Shown here one piece after another: positions 1 through 6,614 of a DNA stretch of 6,690 nucleotides (within the stretch, counting starts at the first letter, position 1; the number at the start of each line of letters is the position of its first letter). The position numbers and the translations under genes are program-made. Source of the DNA: an uncultured Acetatifactor sp. (GTDB lineage: Bacteria > Bacillota > Clostridia > Lachnospirales > Lachnospiraceae); assembly GCA_947644185.1 (NCBI GenBank), contig CANRZC010000127.1, forward strand, positions 1 to 6,690, given 5' to 3'. The notes beneath the pieces were generated by a model. That model was given only the letters and a program-made list of their open reading frames with translations. It ran no database searches and was not told the origin of the DNA.

Positions 1-1
1 T

Positions 2-79
2 GTGGTAAAAGAAGAAGGGGAACTGTTTGAAGAAGGTCATCAACAATATTATCAGCAACAGTGTAAAATATATGGATAA
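2..79 (+). pseudogene. Upstream-frame remnant of the same histidine kinase
   Basis: Read in the frame starting at base 2, the first codons give VVKEEGELF. This resembles the strand that precedes the short AD-E-L linker and N box in many Firmicute histidine kinases. After the TTT at 26-28 this frame turns into unrelated residues and stops at TAA 77-79, while the N box continues in the frame of base 27. The expected linker of about seven residues is missing at the junction. The simplest reading is a small deletion of 3n+2 bases that both removed the linker and changed frame. Only nine residues support this, and the rest of the gene lies outside the window, so it is tentative. A sequencing or assembly error is an alternative. 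Confidence 0.4.
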
Positions 80-371
80 GCCCCACGGAGAGATTGACAT
101 TCGGATTTTGGACGAAGCGGACTCCATACGCATTGAAATCGAGGACAATGGCAAGGGCATTGCCCAGAAGGATTTGCCAAAGATTTTCGAGCGGTTCTAT
201 CGCACAGATGCCTCCAGGAACTCTGCCCAGGGAGGCAGTGGCATCGGCCTTTCCATTGTGCGAAAGATTATTGAAGACCACGGCGGCTATATCTGGGCCA
301 CCAGCAAGGAGAGCGAAGGAACATGTATGCATTTTGTACTGAGGAAGTACATTGAACTTCAGAGTGAATAA
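27..371 (+). CDS. Sensor histidine kinase, C-terminal ATPase (HATPase_c) part; 5' end missing or frame-broken
   Basis: This is the ATP-binding end of a membrane sensor kinase, which would phosphorylate its own histidine and pass the phosphate to the regulator encoded just downstream. The frame reads 114 residues from a TTG at 27. Visible motifs are the N box (NNIISNSVK, residues 6-14, with the metal-binding Asn at 11), the G1 box (DNGKGI, 40-45), the F box (FERFYR, 54-59) and the G2 box (GGSGIGLSIV, 69-78). The sensor, HAMP and histidine dimerisation regions are absent. The frame cannot simply run off the left edge, because an in-frame TAA lies at 6-8. Kinase-like residues (GELF) sit just upstream in a different frame, so the gene looks frameshifted near 26-30. 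The TTG is therefore the formal ORF start and probably not a true initiation site. The stop is 28 bases before the regulator's start, so the two are probably co-transcribed. Family assignment is secure; intactness is doubtful. Confidence 0.8.
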   Translation: MKKVINNIISNSVKYMDKPHGEIDIRILDEADSIRIEIEDNGKGIAQKDLPKIFERFYRTDASRNSAQGGSGIGLSIVRKIIEDHGGYIWATSKESEGTCMHFVLRKYIELQSE

Positions 372-399
372 AATTCGAAAAGGAAGGGTTGGAGAGAAG

Positions 400-1092
400 A
401 TGAGCAGGATATTAATTGTAGAGGACGAAGTGGCAATCGCGGATCTGGAGAAGGATTATCTGGAACTGAGTGATTTCCAGGTGGATATCTGCAATAGCGG
501 GGATGAAGGGCTGAACATGGCTTTGAAGGGGGAGTACAATCTGGTAATTCTGGATCTGATGCTGCCTGGTATGGATGGCTTTGAGGTGTGCCGCAAAATC
601 CGCGAGGAGAAGAATATTCCCATCCTGATGGTCTCGGCCAAAAAGGACGATATTGACAAAATCAGAGGGCTGGGCCTGGGGGCAGACGATTATATGACAA
701 AGCCCTTTAGCCCCAGTGAGCTGGTGGCCAGGGTGAAAGCGCATATGGCCCGGTATGAGCGACTGGTGGGCACCAACCAGAAGCCTCAGAATGATATTGT
801 GGAAATCCGAGGTATCCGCATAGACAAAACGGCTCGCCGTGTGTATGTAAACGGGGAGGAGAGAACATTTACCACCAAGGAGTTTGATCTGTTGACTTTC
901 CTAGCGGAGAACCCCAATCATGTGTATACAAAGGAAGAGCTGTTTAGGGAGATCTGGGATATGGATTCCATTGGGGACATTGCCACAGTGACGGTGCATA
1001 TCAAAAAGATTCGGGAGAAGATAGAGAAGGATACTGCGAAGCCCCAGTATATTGAGACCATTTGGGGAGTGGGGTATCGGTTCAAAGTATGA
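400..1092 (+). CDS. OmpR/PhoB-family response regulator
   Basis: A 230-residue cytoplasmic transcription factor of the usual length for two-component regulators. The receiver domain (about 1-120) has the acidic pair E8/D9, the phospho-acceptor D52 in ILDLMLPGMDG, switch residue S79 and the conserved lysine K101 in KPF. The DNA-binding winged helix spans about 130-230: TTKEFDLLTFLAENP opens the helical part, DIATVTVHIKKIREKIE fits the recognition helix, and IWGVGYRF is the closing hairpin. I chose ATG 400 because GGAG at 391-394 is five bases upstream and the protein then begins MSRILIVEDE, the normal receiver start. An earlier in-frame ATG at 352 would overlap the kinase end and add 16 untypical residues. 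The kinase gene precedes it, the reverse of the commoner regulator-first order. Target genes and signal cannot be told from the sequence. Confidence 0.95.
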   Translation: MSRILIVEDEVAIADLEKDYLELSDFQVDICNSGDEGLNMALKGEYNLVILDLMLPGMDGFEVCRKIREEKNIPILMVSAKKDDIDKIRGLGLGADDYMTKPFSPSELVARVKAHMARYERLVGTNQKPQNDIVEIRGIRIDKTARRVYVNGEERTFTTKEFDLLTFLAENPNHVYTKEELFREIWDMDSIGDIATVTVHIKKIREKIEKDTAKPQYIETIWGVGYRFKV

Positions 1093-1111
1093 AGCTAAAA
1101 AGAAGTTCTAA

Positions 1112-1144
1112 GGCTTACAAGCGAACAAGTTTGTTTTGCAAGCC
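1112..1144 (+). repeat. Imperfect inverted repeat (stem-loop A) after the response regulator
   Basis: GGCTT (1112-1116) pairs with AAGCC (1140-1144). After one A/C mismatch, CAAG (1118-1121) pairs with TTTG (1135-1138), including one G-T wobble. A small inner stem, ACA/TGT around 1125-1134, can close the top. No T-tract follows, so it is not a standard terminator by itself. It lies 19 bases after the regulator's stop and could protect or mark the 3' end of that transcript. Confidence 0.45.
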
Positions 1145-1154
1145 AACCTCACAC

Positions 1155-1197
1155 AGAGGAATGCCCAAACGGACAAGGTTCGCTTGGGCATTCTTCT
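1155..1197 (+). terminator. Strong stem-loop B, possible terminator of the two-component transcript
   Basis: GAATGCCCAA (1159-1168) is a perfect inverted match to TTGGGCATTC (1184-1193). The stem extends outward through AGAG/TTCT (1155-1158 with 1194-1197, one G-T wobble) and, after one mismatch, inward by CG/CG, closing on a loop of about nine bases. The stem is stable, but only the broken T-rich run TTCTTCTGGTCTT follows, so termination may be partial. It lies between the regulator and the methyltransferase gene and probably separates their transcripts. An attenuator-like role is an alternative. Confidence 0.5.
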
Positions 1198-1201
1198 GGT
1201 C

Positions 1202-1230
1202 TTGCGGCAATAAAAATTACCAAATAGTGT
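1202..1230 (+). promoter_or_regulatory. Weak candidate sigma-A promoter for the methyltransferase gene
   Basis: TTGCGG (1202-1207) and TAGTGT (1225-1230) are separated by exactly 17 bases within an A-rich stretch directly after stem-loop B. Each hexamer matches only about three of six consensus positions. Position and spacing fit a promoter giving a leader of roughly 27 bases, but the sequence match is poor and chance is possible. Confidence 0.25.
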
Positions 1231-1250
1231 AGTTGAGAGAGGATGTACAC

Positions 1251-1256
1251 AGGGGG
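1251..1256 (+). promoter_or_regulatory. Ribosome binding site that selects the start at 1264
   Basis: AGGGGG lies seven bases before ATG 1264, an ideal spacing. The alternative upstream ATG at 1243 has its purine-rich run (GAGAGG) abutting the start codon with no spacer. This decides in favour of 1264 for the methyltransferase. Confidence 0.7.
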
Positions 1257-1263
1257 AAAGCGT

Positions 1264-2721
1264 ATGCTGCCAGAGGCTTTTTTGGAGAGAATGCAGAGGA
1301 TGCTGGGGGAGGAATATGGGACTTTTCTAGAGGCCTTTGAGAAGGAGAGGAGTCAGGGGCTATGCCTGAACTCCAGGAAAATGGGCGCAGATGCAGAGAA
1401 TGCCGTCTTGGCGGCTTTTGAAAGTCTGTCTCCGGTGCCCTGGGCGGAGCATGGATACTATTATGAGCCTGGAAGCCACCCGGGAAAGCATCCCTTTCAT
1501 GAGGCGGGGCTGTACTACATCCAGGAGCCCAGCGCCATGATGCCTGTGGGACTTTTAGAGGTGCAGCCGGGGGAGCGGATTCTGGATCTGTGTGGGGCGC
1601 CAGGTGGAAAAAGTGTACAGATAGGAGCCAGACTCCAGGGAAAAGGGATTTTAATCTGCAATGAGATTCATCCGGCCAGAGCAAAGATTTTGTCGGAAAA
1701 TATAGAGAGAATGGGCATAGGGAATGCCTGTGTGCTGAATGAGACCCCAGAGCATCTGGCGGAAAGGTTCCCGGGGTATTTCGACAGGATCCTGGTGGAC
1801 GCGCCCTGCTCCGGGGAGGGGATGTTTCGCAGGAATGAGGAAGCCTCGGAGGAATGGAGCCCGGAAAATGTGCAGATGTGTGCCAGACGCCAGGATGACA
1901 TTCTGGACTGTGCCGCAAAAATGCTGGGTTCCGGGGGGAGGCTGGTGTATTCCACCTGTACCTTTGCACCGGAAGAAAACGAGGGAAGCGTAAGTCGTTT
2001 TTTGCGGCGCCATGGGGAATTTCGGATCTTATCTGTGGACAAGGAACCATTGGGGCTGAATGGCTGTGACGGTGTGCCGGCCTATGCGGAGGAGCCTGTG
2101 CCTGGGTTGGAAAACACAGTGCGTCTATGGCCCCATCGGATCCGGGGGGAGGGACATTTTGCAGCAGTGCTGGAAAAGGACGGGCACAGGTTGAAGGAGC
2201 CTGGAGACTTTGAGAGAAAAGGCAGGGCCAAAGCCTTGGAGCCGGACAGGAGGCCACCCATAGAGTTCCTGCAGTTTTGCGCAGAGAATTTGCGGCTTTT
2301 CCAGGGCAGGAAAGAAGCTCTGGACCCGGAGATGCTTGAGAAGCTTTGCGCGGCCACAGGGCTGGAAGGTGATCTTAAATTTATGAAATTTGGAGAGAAT
2401 CTCTATCTGACACCTGCAGATACAGCCTCTCTAAAAGGTTTGAAGGTACTCCGACCAGGGCTGCATTTGGGGGAGGTAAAAAAGAACCGCTTTGAGCCCT
2501 CCCATGCGCTGGCGCTGGCGCTGGACCCAAGAGTCGCGGCCCATGTGTGGAGTCTAGGGGCTGCGGATCCGGAAGTATCTGCCTATTTAAGCGGTCAGAC
2601 CTTTCCCGCCCAGGGAGAGAAGGGATGGTATCTGATTTGCGTGGAGGGATTTGGTTTAGGCTGGGGGAAGCTGGCTGGGGGCATTATGAAAAACCATTAC
2701 CCCAGAGGGCTGCGCAGATAA
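1264..2721 (+). CDS. rsmF: RsmF-type 16S rRNA cytosine-5 methyltransferase (NOL1/NOP2/Sun family)
   Basis: This 485-residue cytoplasmic enzyme should transfer a methyl group from S-adenosylmethionine to C5 of an rRNA cytosine; E. coli RsmF modifies 16S C1407. An N-terminal RNA-binding part (1-100) starts MLPEAFLERM. Motif I, ILDLCGAPGGKS (about 106-117), binds the cofactor, and the acidic motif II residue lies in CNEIHPARA (132-140). Motif IV DAPCSGEGMF carries C182, and motif VI STCTF carries C232. In this family the motif VI cysteine is the nucleophile and the motif IV cysteine helps release the product. The C-terminal 110 or so residues, with LRPGLHLGEVKKNRFEPSHA, match the PUA-like tail of RsmF proteins, which argues against RsmB. 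The start follows the AGGGGG site; an in-frame ATG at 1243 is less likely. All key residues are present. The exact target cytosine in this organism is inferred from family. The next gene also modifies RNA and is 84 bases downstream. Confidence 0.9.
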   Translation: MLPEAFLERMQRMLGEEYGTFLEAFEKERSQGLCLNSRKMGADAENAVLAAFESLSPVPWAEHGYYYEPGSHPGKHPFHEAGLYYIQEPSAMMPVGLLEVQPGERILDLCGAPGGKSVQIGARLQGKGILICNEIHPARAKILSENIERMGIGNACVLNETPEHLAERFPGYFDRILVDAPCSGEGMFRRNEEASEEWSPENVQMCARRQDDILDCAAKMLGSGGRLVYSTCTFAPEENEGSVSRFLRRHGEFRILSVDKEPLGLNGCDGVPAYAEEPVPGLENTVRLWPHRIRGEGHFAAVLEKDGHRLKEPGDFERKGRAKALEPDRRPPIEFLQFCAENLRLFQGRKEALDPEMLEKLCAATGLEGDLKFMKFGENLYLTPADTASLKGLKVLRPGLHLGEVKKNRFEPSHALALALDPRVAAHVWSLGAADPEVSAYLSGQTFPAQGEKGWYLICVEGFGLGWGKLAGGIMKNHYPRGLRR

Positions 2722-2805
2722 GCATAGATAACAGGCAGCGAAGCAGAATTGGGAGAGGCTATGGAGCGATTGGGCTTCAGGCATTTATAGAACAGAGAGG
2801 GCAGA

Positions 2806-3588
2806 ATGCAGAGTCAGATTTTGTACGAAGACAAAGAAATAATCGTAGCCCACAAGCCTGCTGGGATTGCAGTGCAGACTGCCAGGCTGGGGCAGCAGGA
2901 TATGGTCAGTGAGCTGAAGAACTATCTATGCCGCAGTAAAGCAAAAGGATTGGCTGGCAGGGGCGGAAGTTCTGGTGGACAGAGCGAGCCCTATCTGGGC
3001 ATTATCCATAGATTGGATCAGCCTGTGGAGGGGATTTTGGTATTCGCGAAGACGAAAGCCAGCGCGACAAACCTGACGGCACAGCTCCGGCAGCAGGGAG
3101 AGGAAGGAACATTCTGCAAGCGGTATTACGCGGTGCTCTGTGGCATACCTGTGGAAAAGGAAGGGCGGCTGACGGATTACCTGGGAAAGCAGGCGGTGAA
3201 AAATGGAAAATCTGTTGATTACAGAGCTGTGATTATAAGGCAAAATCCTGAAAAGAGTGCCCCTGACCAACGGAGTGGAAAAAAGGCAGTTCTGGAATAC
3301 CGCATTCTCCAGGTACAGGAAGAACAGGGCCTTGCCCTGGCGGATATCACCATCCTTACAGGCCGTTTTCACCAGATTCGTGCCCAGATGGCCCACGGGG
3401 GGACACCGCTGTTGGGAGATCTAAAATATGGCAATCTGGAGACAAAGGAGTTGGCCGGGAGGCTCCATATTCGAAATGTGGCGCTGTGTGCCTACCAGCT
3501 AAGCTTCCGCCATCCTGTGTCCAAAGAACCAATGGATTTTCAAGTGAAACCCACCCATCCGGCATTTTCCTCTTTTTCACAGTTATGA
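2806..3588 (+). CDS. RluA-family pseudouridine synthase
   Basis: A 260-residue enzyme that should isomerise specific uridines in rRNA or tRNA to pseudouridine. The first motif, HKPAGIAVQT, is at 16-25. The catalytic motif HRLDQPVEG is at 68-76, with D71 the expected nucleophilic aspartate. The later motif RFHQIRAQMAHGGTPLLGD holds the conserved arginine that packs near the active site. No N-terminal S4 domain is present, so it belongs to the short RluA-like group. A glycine/serine-rich stretch (about 48-60, GLAGRGGSSGGQS) sits between the first two motifs and looks like a flexible insertion. ATG 2806 is preceded by GAGAGGGC at good spacing. It follows the methyltransferase by 84 bases with no clear terminator between, so one transcript is plausible. 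The RNA target cannot be assigned; RluA, RluC, RluD and TruC types all share these motifs. Confidence 0.9.
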   Translation: MQSQILYEDKEIIVAHKPAGIAVQTARLGQQDMVSELKNYLCRSKAKGLAGRGGSSGGQSEPYLGIIHRLDQPVEGILVFAKTKASATNLTAQLRQQGEEGTFCKRYYAVLCGIPVEKEGRLTDYLGKQAVKNGKSVDYRAVIIRQNPEKSAPDQRSGKKAVLEYRILQVQEEQGLALADITILTGRFHQIRAQMAHGGTPLLGDLKYGNLETKELAGRLHIRNVALCAYQLSFRHPVSKEPMDFQVKPTHPAFSSFSQL

Positions 3589-3669
3589 TTTTTCAGAAAA
3601 ACAGCATACTAATACGAGACACCGATTTTGAGGGCATAGCACATCCTCAACAGCAGACTGCGGAAAGGC

Positions 3670-4752
3670 ATGGTGATTCGTATGGTAGAAAAAATCAAAG
3701 AAAACAGACTGGTTACACTGCTCCTTTTGACAGGGGCAGTTTATTTTTTCCTGAAAATCATCGCGCCTCTGACAGCCCCAGTGTTGGCAGCCATGCTGTT
3801 TGTGACTATTTTTGGCCCATTGCTTCAGAAGATGCAGAAGAAGCTTCGGATCCACAGACAGATTGGAACCTTGCTTTTGCTGCTTTTGGCATGTGGGATT
3901 CTGGCGGTGCTACTGTGGGTTCTGTTTTCCTGGATCATCGGAAGCCTGCCGGGCCTGGTGGAGGGCCTGGATTCCCTGGAAGCGGATCTGTCCCATTTTA
4001 TCCACGATATCTGTGATGTGGTAGGGCGGACTCTGGGGATAGACAATGTGTATTTAGAGCAGCTGCTTTTGGCCAGGATCCAGGATGGCATTGACTACTT
4101 TCAGCTACAATTTCTCCCTGGGATGCTTTCCCAGTCTCTGACCTATGTGAAAATGTTTGCCTCTGTAGGGGGATTTCTGGTGACTTTTCTGATTGCCACA
4201 GTGCTTTTGGCAAAGGACTATGATGACATTATGAACCGACTGCTGGAGCGGGAGGAGTGCTATGTGTATCTGGAGATTATCTGCGGTATTATCCGCTACA
4301 TCGCCACCTTTGTGAAGGCCCAGATCATTATCATGAGCATTATAGGCACTGTTACCGCTGGGGCCCTTGCGATCAGCGGTGTGCAGGACGGTATTCTCTG
4401 GGGGCTTTTGGCAGGCTTTTTGGATGCGCTGCCCTTTATCGGCACTGGGGTAGTGCTGGTGCCTCTGGCCATACAGCAGTTTTTCTGCGGCAGCTATGTC
4501 AGGGGGGTGATCTGTCTTCTGGTGTATGTGGCCTGTATTTTCATCAGAGAGCTTTTGGAGCCCAGGCTTATCGGGAAGAAGATCGGGGTCTCGCCCATTG
4601 CGATTCTGCTGTCCATCTATGCTGGCATTAAGCTGTTTGGCATGTGGGGCATCATCGGCGGGCCTCTGGGCTTTATCATTATCTATCAGGCTTATATGAG
4701 TCTGGAGAGGCGCAGGGGCACCGGGGACGCGTTTTCTGAGGAATTGCCCTAG
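3670..4752 (+). CDS. AI-2E / YtvI-type family membrane protein
   Basis: A 360-residue polytopic inner-membrane protein of the AI-2E transporter family (TqsA/PerM/YtvI-like). Hydrophobic segments lie at about 14-31, 33-51, 66-90, 160-181, 213-235, 241-270 (probably two passes), 276-294 and 308-340. A soluble stretch at about 91-158 separates the third and fourth, the usual family layout. Signature regions are FLDALPFIGTGVVLVP (250-265) and EPRLIGKKIGVSP with GMWGIIGGPLG near the C terminus. Family members have been linked to autoinducer-2 export, sodium-proton exchange and sporulation, so the substrate here is unknown. Start choice is uncertain: GGAAAGG (3662-3668) is very close to ATG 3670 and better spaced for GTG 3673, while ATG 3682 is also possible; all agree from residue 5 on. 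It is probably the last gene of the rightward group, since its stop lies inside a terminator stem. Confidence 0.88.
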   Translation: MVIRMVEKIKENRLVTLLLLTGAVYFFLKIIAPLTAPVLAAMLFVTIFGPLLQKMQKKLRIHRQIGTLLLLLLACGILAVLLWVLFSWIIGSLPGLVEGLDSLEADLSHFIHDICDVVGRTLGIDNVYLEQLLLARIQDGIDYFQLQFLPGMLSQSLTYVKMFASVGGFLVTFLIATVLLAKDYDDIMNRLLEREECYVYLEIICGIIRYIATFVKAQIIIMSIIGTVTAGALAISGVQDGILWGLLAGFLDALPFIGTGVVLVPLAIQQFFCGSYVRGVICLLVYVACIFIRELLEPRLIGKKIGVSPIAILLSIYAGIKLFGMWGIIGGPLGFIIIYQAYMSLERRRGTGDAFSEELP

Positions 4753-4776
4753 CTCCTTTCCTCTTAGGGCTTTTTT
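4746..4776 (+). terminator. Rho-independent terminator of the rightward gene group
   Basis: GCCCTA (4746-4751) pairs with TAGGGC (4765-4770) around a pyrimidine-rich loop and is followed directly by six T residues (4771-4776). The left arm overlaps the last codons and the TAG stop of the membrane protein gene. Read on the minus strand no T-run follows the stem, so it should not terminate the converging gene, whose stop is only 34 bases beyond. Confidence 0.85.
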
Positions 4777-4786
4777 ATGTCTGGAC

Positions 4787-6472
4787 TTACCTGCCTGCGG
4801 CCTGTCGGATTTCCTCCAGGGCAATGGCCCTTGACACATTGAAGGTGCGCAGATTGAAATGGGCTGTTCGGTATTTTAATGCTTGCATCCAGTAATAGCC
4901 GAACCCCTCCTGGCTGCGAGCTACGACGTAGGGTGAGGCCTCATCTGAGAAAGCATAGTCAGAGGGCGAATCTTCATAGAAGGCTTCCAGGGAATAGCCC
5001 ATGTCTTCCAGATAGGGAACTAGTATAGGGGCAGCATCGGCGCATAGACTCTGTAAATATCCATAATCGTCGTAGGGCTCTTTTGCCAGAAAGAAATTTC
5101 CCCATTGTCCTGCTGTCTCCTGGCGGGTGCTTTGCACATTTACTTTGGCAATGATCAGATCCGGATGGGCAAAGGACAGAGCCAGGTACAGCACAGTCAC
5201 CGTGGCCATGGCATAGCGAAACAGGGGAAACCTTTCCCGGAAAATGCGGATCACCACTCCAACGAACAACATTGCCAGAAGCGCCAGTCCCCACAGCACG
5301 AGGATCCGCAGAAAGGTCAGGTAATAATAGCGGATATAGAGGATCATCCGCATGGCGCTGGAAGCAATCATGATAAAGGTGCAAAGTGACATTACTGTCA
5401 GAATTGCCTTTAACACTTTGCTGTCCCGAAAGAAGCTCATACATACTAAGACAATGACTAGATTTAGAAAGCCTACGGCCAGCAACTGAAAGAAGCCTTC
5501 TCTGGCGTACATGGCATAGGTATATCCTGGCGGGAGCTGCAACTTTCCCAGAAACAGTCCCAGAATCTGAATACCTGAGAACAGCAGATACAGAGCTGTC
5601 AAAAGGCCAGTGACAGTGATGGCAAGGATTGGTTCCCCGGTGCGTCTGTCTGTGACCTCCTCTTTTATCTTTTTCTTGCACAGATAGGCAAACAGGGCAT
5701 ATGTGGCAAAGAAGAGCAGGGCAATTCGAAACAGAATCCCCAGCGCAGTGCTATTGCTGAAATGGATGCTTTCCAGCATATGATCTGTTATTTGCCGAAA
5801 TACCGCATCTGCGCTGGCCAGAAGTAAAAGGACGATGGCCATGAGAGGAAGCCCGCACAATACGCCCAGCAGGACGTACCAGATCCGTTTGTCTATTTTC
5901 CGTTTTTCATTTTTCTTGCAGTGGATTCTGTCGGAGACTGGCCTACCCCATTCCCCCAGGCTGCCAAATGTCAGCGCACAGATTGCGCCCAAGTATTTTC
6001 CCATCTGCCATTTGGAGGTGTCATAATACTGCCTCAGCAGCAGGCTCATCATCAGCAGGAATACCCCCAGCTTGTTGAAGAGGATGATTCTGGCGTCATC
6101 TGTGCAGCTGGTGGAAATGCCCAGCAGAAGGATAGCTGCCATATAGAAGCCGCTTCCCTTTTTCAGAGTCATACCCAGTCTGCCGCATAGAAAGCCTAAA
6201 AGCAACAGCCCGCTTCCCAGGAAAAAGGGGAAGGTGATGCCAGAGCCATTGCGGTACATGCAGAGGGGATAAAAGACAGAATAGGCAAGAATTGCAGCGG
6301 AGATAGCACTGTAATTTTCTTTTAGCCGCTTTGTCTCAGGGGTATCCGGTAGGACTGCGGAGAAAAGGCTGTCTTTCGCTGCGGGGATGGCCTTTCCTAC
6401 TGTGGCTGCTTGTTCTGTGCTCGAAGATGTGACAGATGCATCTATCCATGTGGTTTGTTCTTGATTTGTCAT
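4787..6472 (-). CDS. DUF4173/DUF4153-like multi-pass membrane protein of unknown function
   Basis: A 561-residue membrane protein. A polar, Thr/Ser/Ala-rich N-terminal tail (1-50) is followed by about eleven or twelve hydrophobic segments (roughly 55-73, 78-97, 107-122, 128-147, 158-172, 198-218, 243-264, 282-306, 325-346, 355-378, 386-411, 419-436) and a soluble C-terminal region of about 120 residues. The segment GYTYAMYAREGFFQLL (316-331) is characteristic of the DUF4173/DUF4153 group. The pattern after the last membrane segment (HPDLIIAKVNV, then DYGYLQSLCADAAPIL, then FNVSRAIA) matches what I recall of that family's tail. No catalytic motif is apparent and the biochemical role is not known. 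The start is supported by AAAGGAG (plus-strand 6483-6489) ten bases upstream and by a promoter at 6538-6566. It converges on the AI-2E-type gene with a 34-base gap. Coding is convincing; the choice between the two related families is less certain. Confidence 0.85.
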   Translation of the reverse strand: MTNQEQTTWIDASVTSSSTEQAATVGKAIPAAKDSLFSAVLPDTPETKRLKENYSAISAAILAYSVFYPLCMYRNGSGITFPFFLGSGLLLLGFLCGRLGMTLKKGSGFYMAAILLLGISTSCTDDARIILFNKLGVFLLMMSLLLRQYYDTSKWQMGKYLGAICALTFGSLGEWGRPVSDRIHCKKNEKRKIDKRIWYVLLGVLCGLPLMAIVLLLLASADAVFRQITDHMLESIHFSNSTALGILFRIALLFFATYALFAYLCKKKIKEEVTDRRTGEPILAITVTGLLTALYLLFSGIQILGLFLGKLQLPPGYTYAMYAREGFFQLLAVGFLNLVIVLVCMSFFRDSKVLKAILTVMSLCTFIMIASSAMRMILYIRYYYLTFLRILVLWGLALLAMLFVGVVIRIFRERFPLFRYAMATVTVLYLALSFAHPDLIIAKVNVQSTRQETAGQWGNFFLAKEPYDDYGYLQSLCADAAPILVPYLEDMGYSLEAFYEDSPSDYAFSDEASPYVVARSQEGFGYYWMQALKYRTAHFNLRTFNVSRAIALEEIRQAAGR

Positions 6473-6537
6473 GATTTTTACACTCCTTTACCGTTTTGAC
6501 TGGATGGAAAACGTAGATTCGTGGGAACTGTACAGAA

Positions 6538-6566
6538 AATATAGCACAGTAAATCATGAAAATCAA
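6538..6566 (-). promoter_or_regulatory. Sigma-A promoter with extended -10 for the DUF4173-like gene
   Basis: On the minus strand, TTGATT (plus 6561-6566) and TATATT (plus 6538-6543) are 17 bases apart. The -10 box is preceded by TGC, which gives an extended -10. An A/T-rich stretch lies upstream (6567-6605) and could act as an UP element. The predicted transcript would begin near 6531, giving a leader of about 60 bases with the ribosome site AAAGGAG inside it. This suggests the gene has its own transcript and does not depend only on the upstream minus-strand gene. Confidence 0.65.
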
Positions 6567-6614
6567 TATATATTTATCGATATTCAATAAATCTTAAGAA
6601 AATAACACTTGATT

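Noticed and set aside
1217..2257. A 346-codon open frame on the minus strand opposite the methyltransferase gene
   Set aside because: Its translation is rich in Pro, Ser, His and Cys with no recognisable domain, and it mirrors a clearly real gene with all catalytic motifs. It is an antisense shadow.
2761..2790. A nine-codon mini-ORF (MERLGFRHL) with a purine-rich run before it, upstream of the pseudouridine synthase
   Set aside because: The spacing from the purine run is only two bases and nothing suggests regulation by a leader peptide. It is in frame with the downstream gene but closed by TAG, so it is probably chance.
3589..3669. Possible terminator or promoter between the pseudouridine synthase and the AI-2E-type gene
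   Set aside because: Only a five-base A/T stem (TTTTT/AAAAA around 3592-3604) and a four-base GAGG/CCTC repeat are present, with no T-tract after them and no convincing -35/-10 pair.
4105..4839. A 244-codon minus-strand frame opposite the AI-2E-type gene
   Set aside because: Its composition is polar and low-complexity, and the plus-strand frame encodes a convincing membrane protein that ends at a terminator.
4974..5681. A 235-codon minus-strand frame inside the DUF4173-like gene
   Set aside because: It is an out-of-frame shadow of the longer membrane protein, with no hydrophobic pattern or motif of its own.
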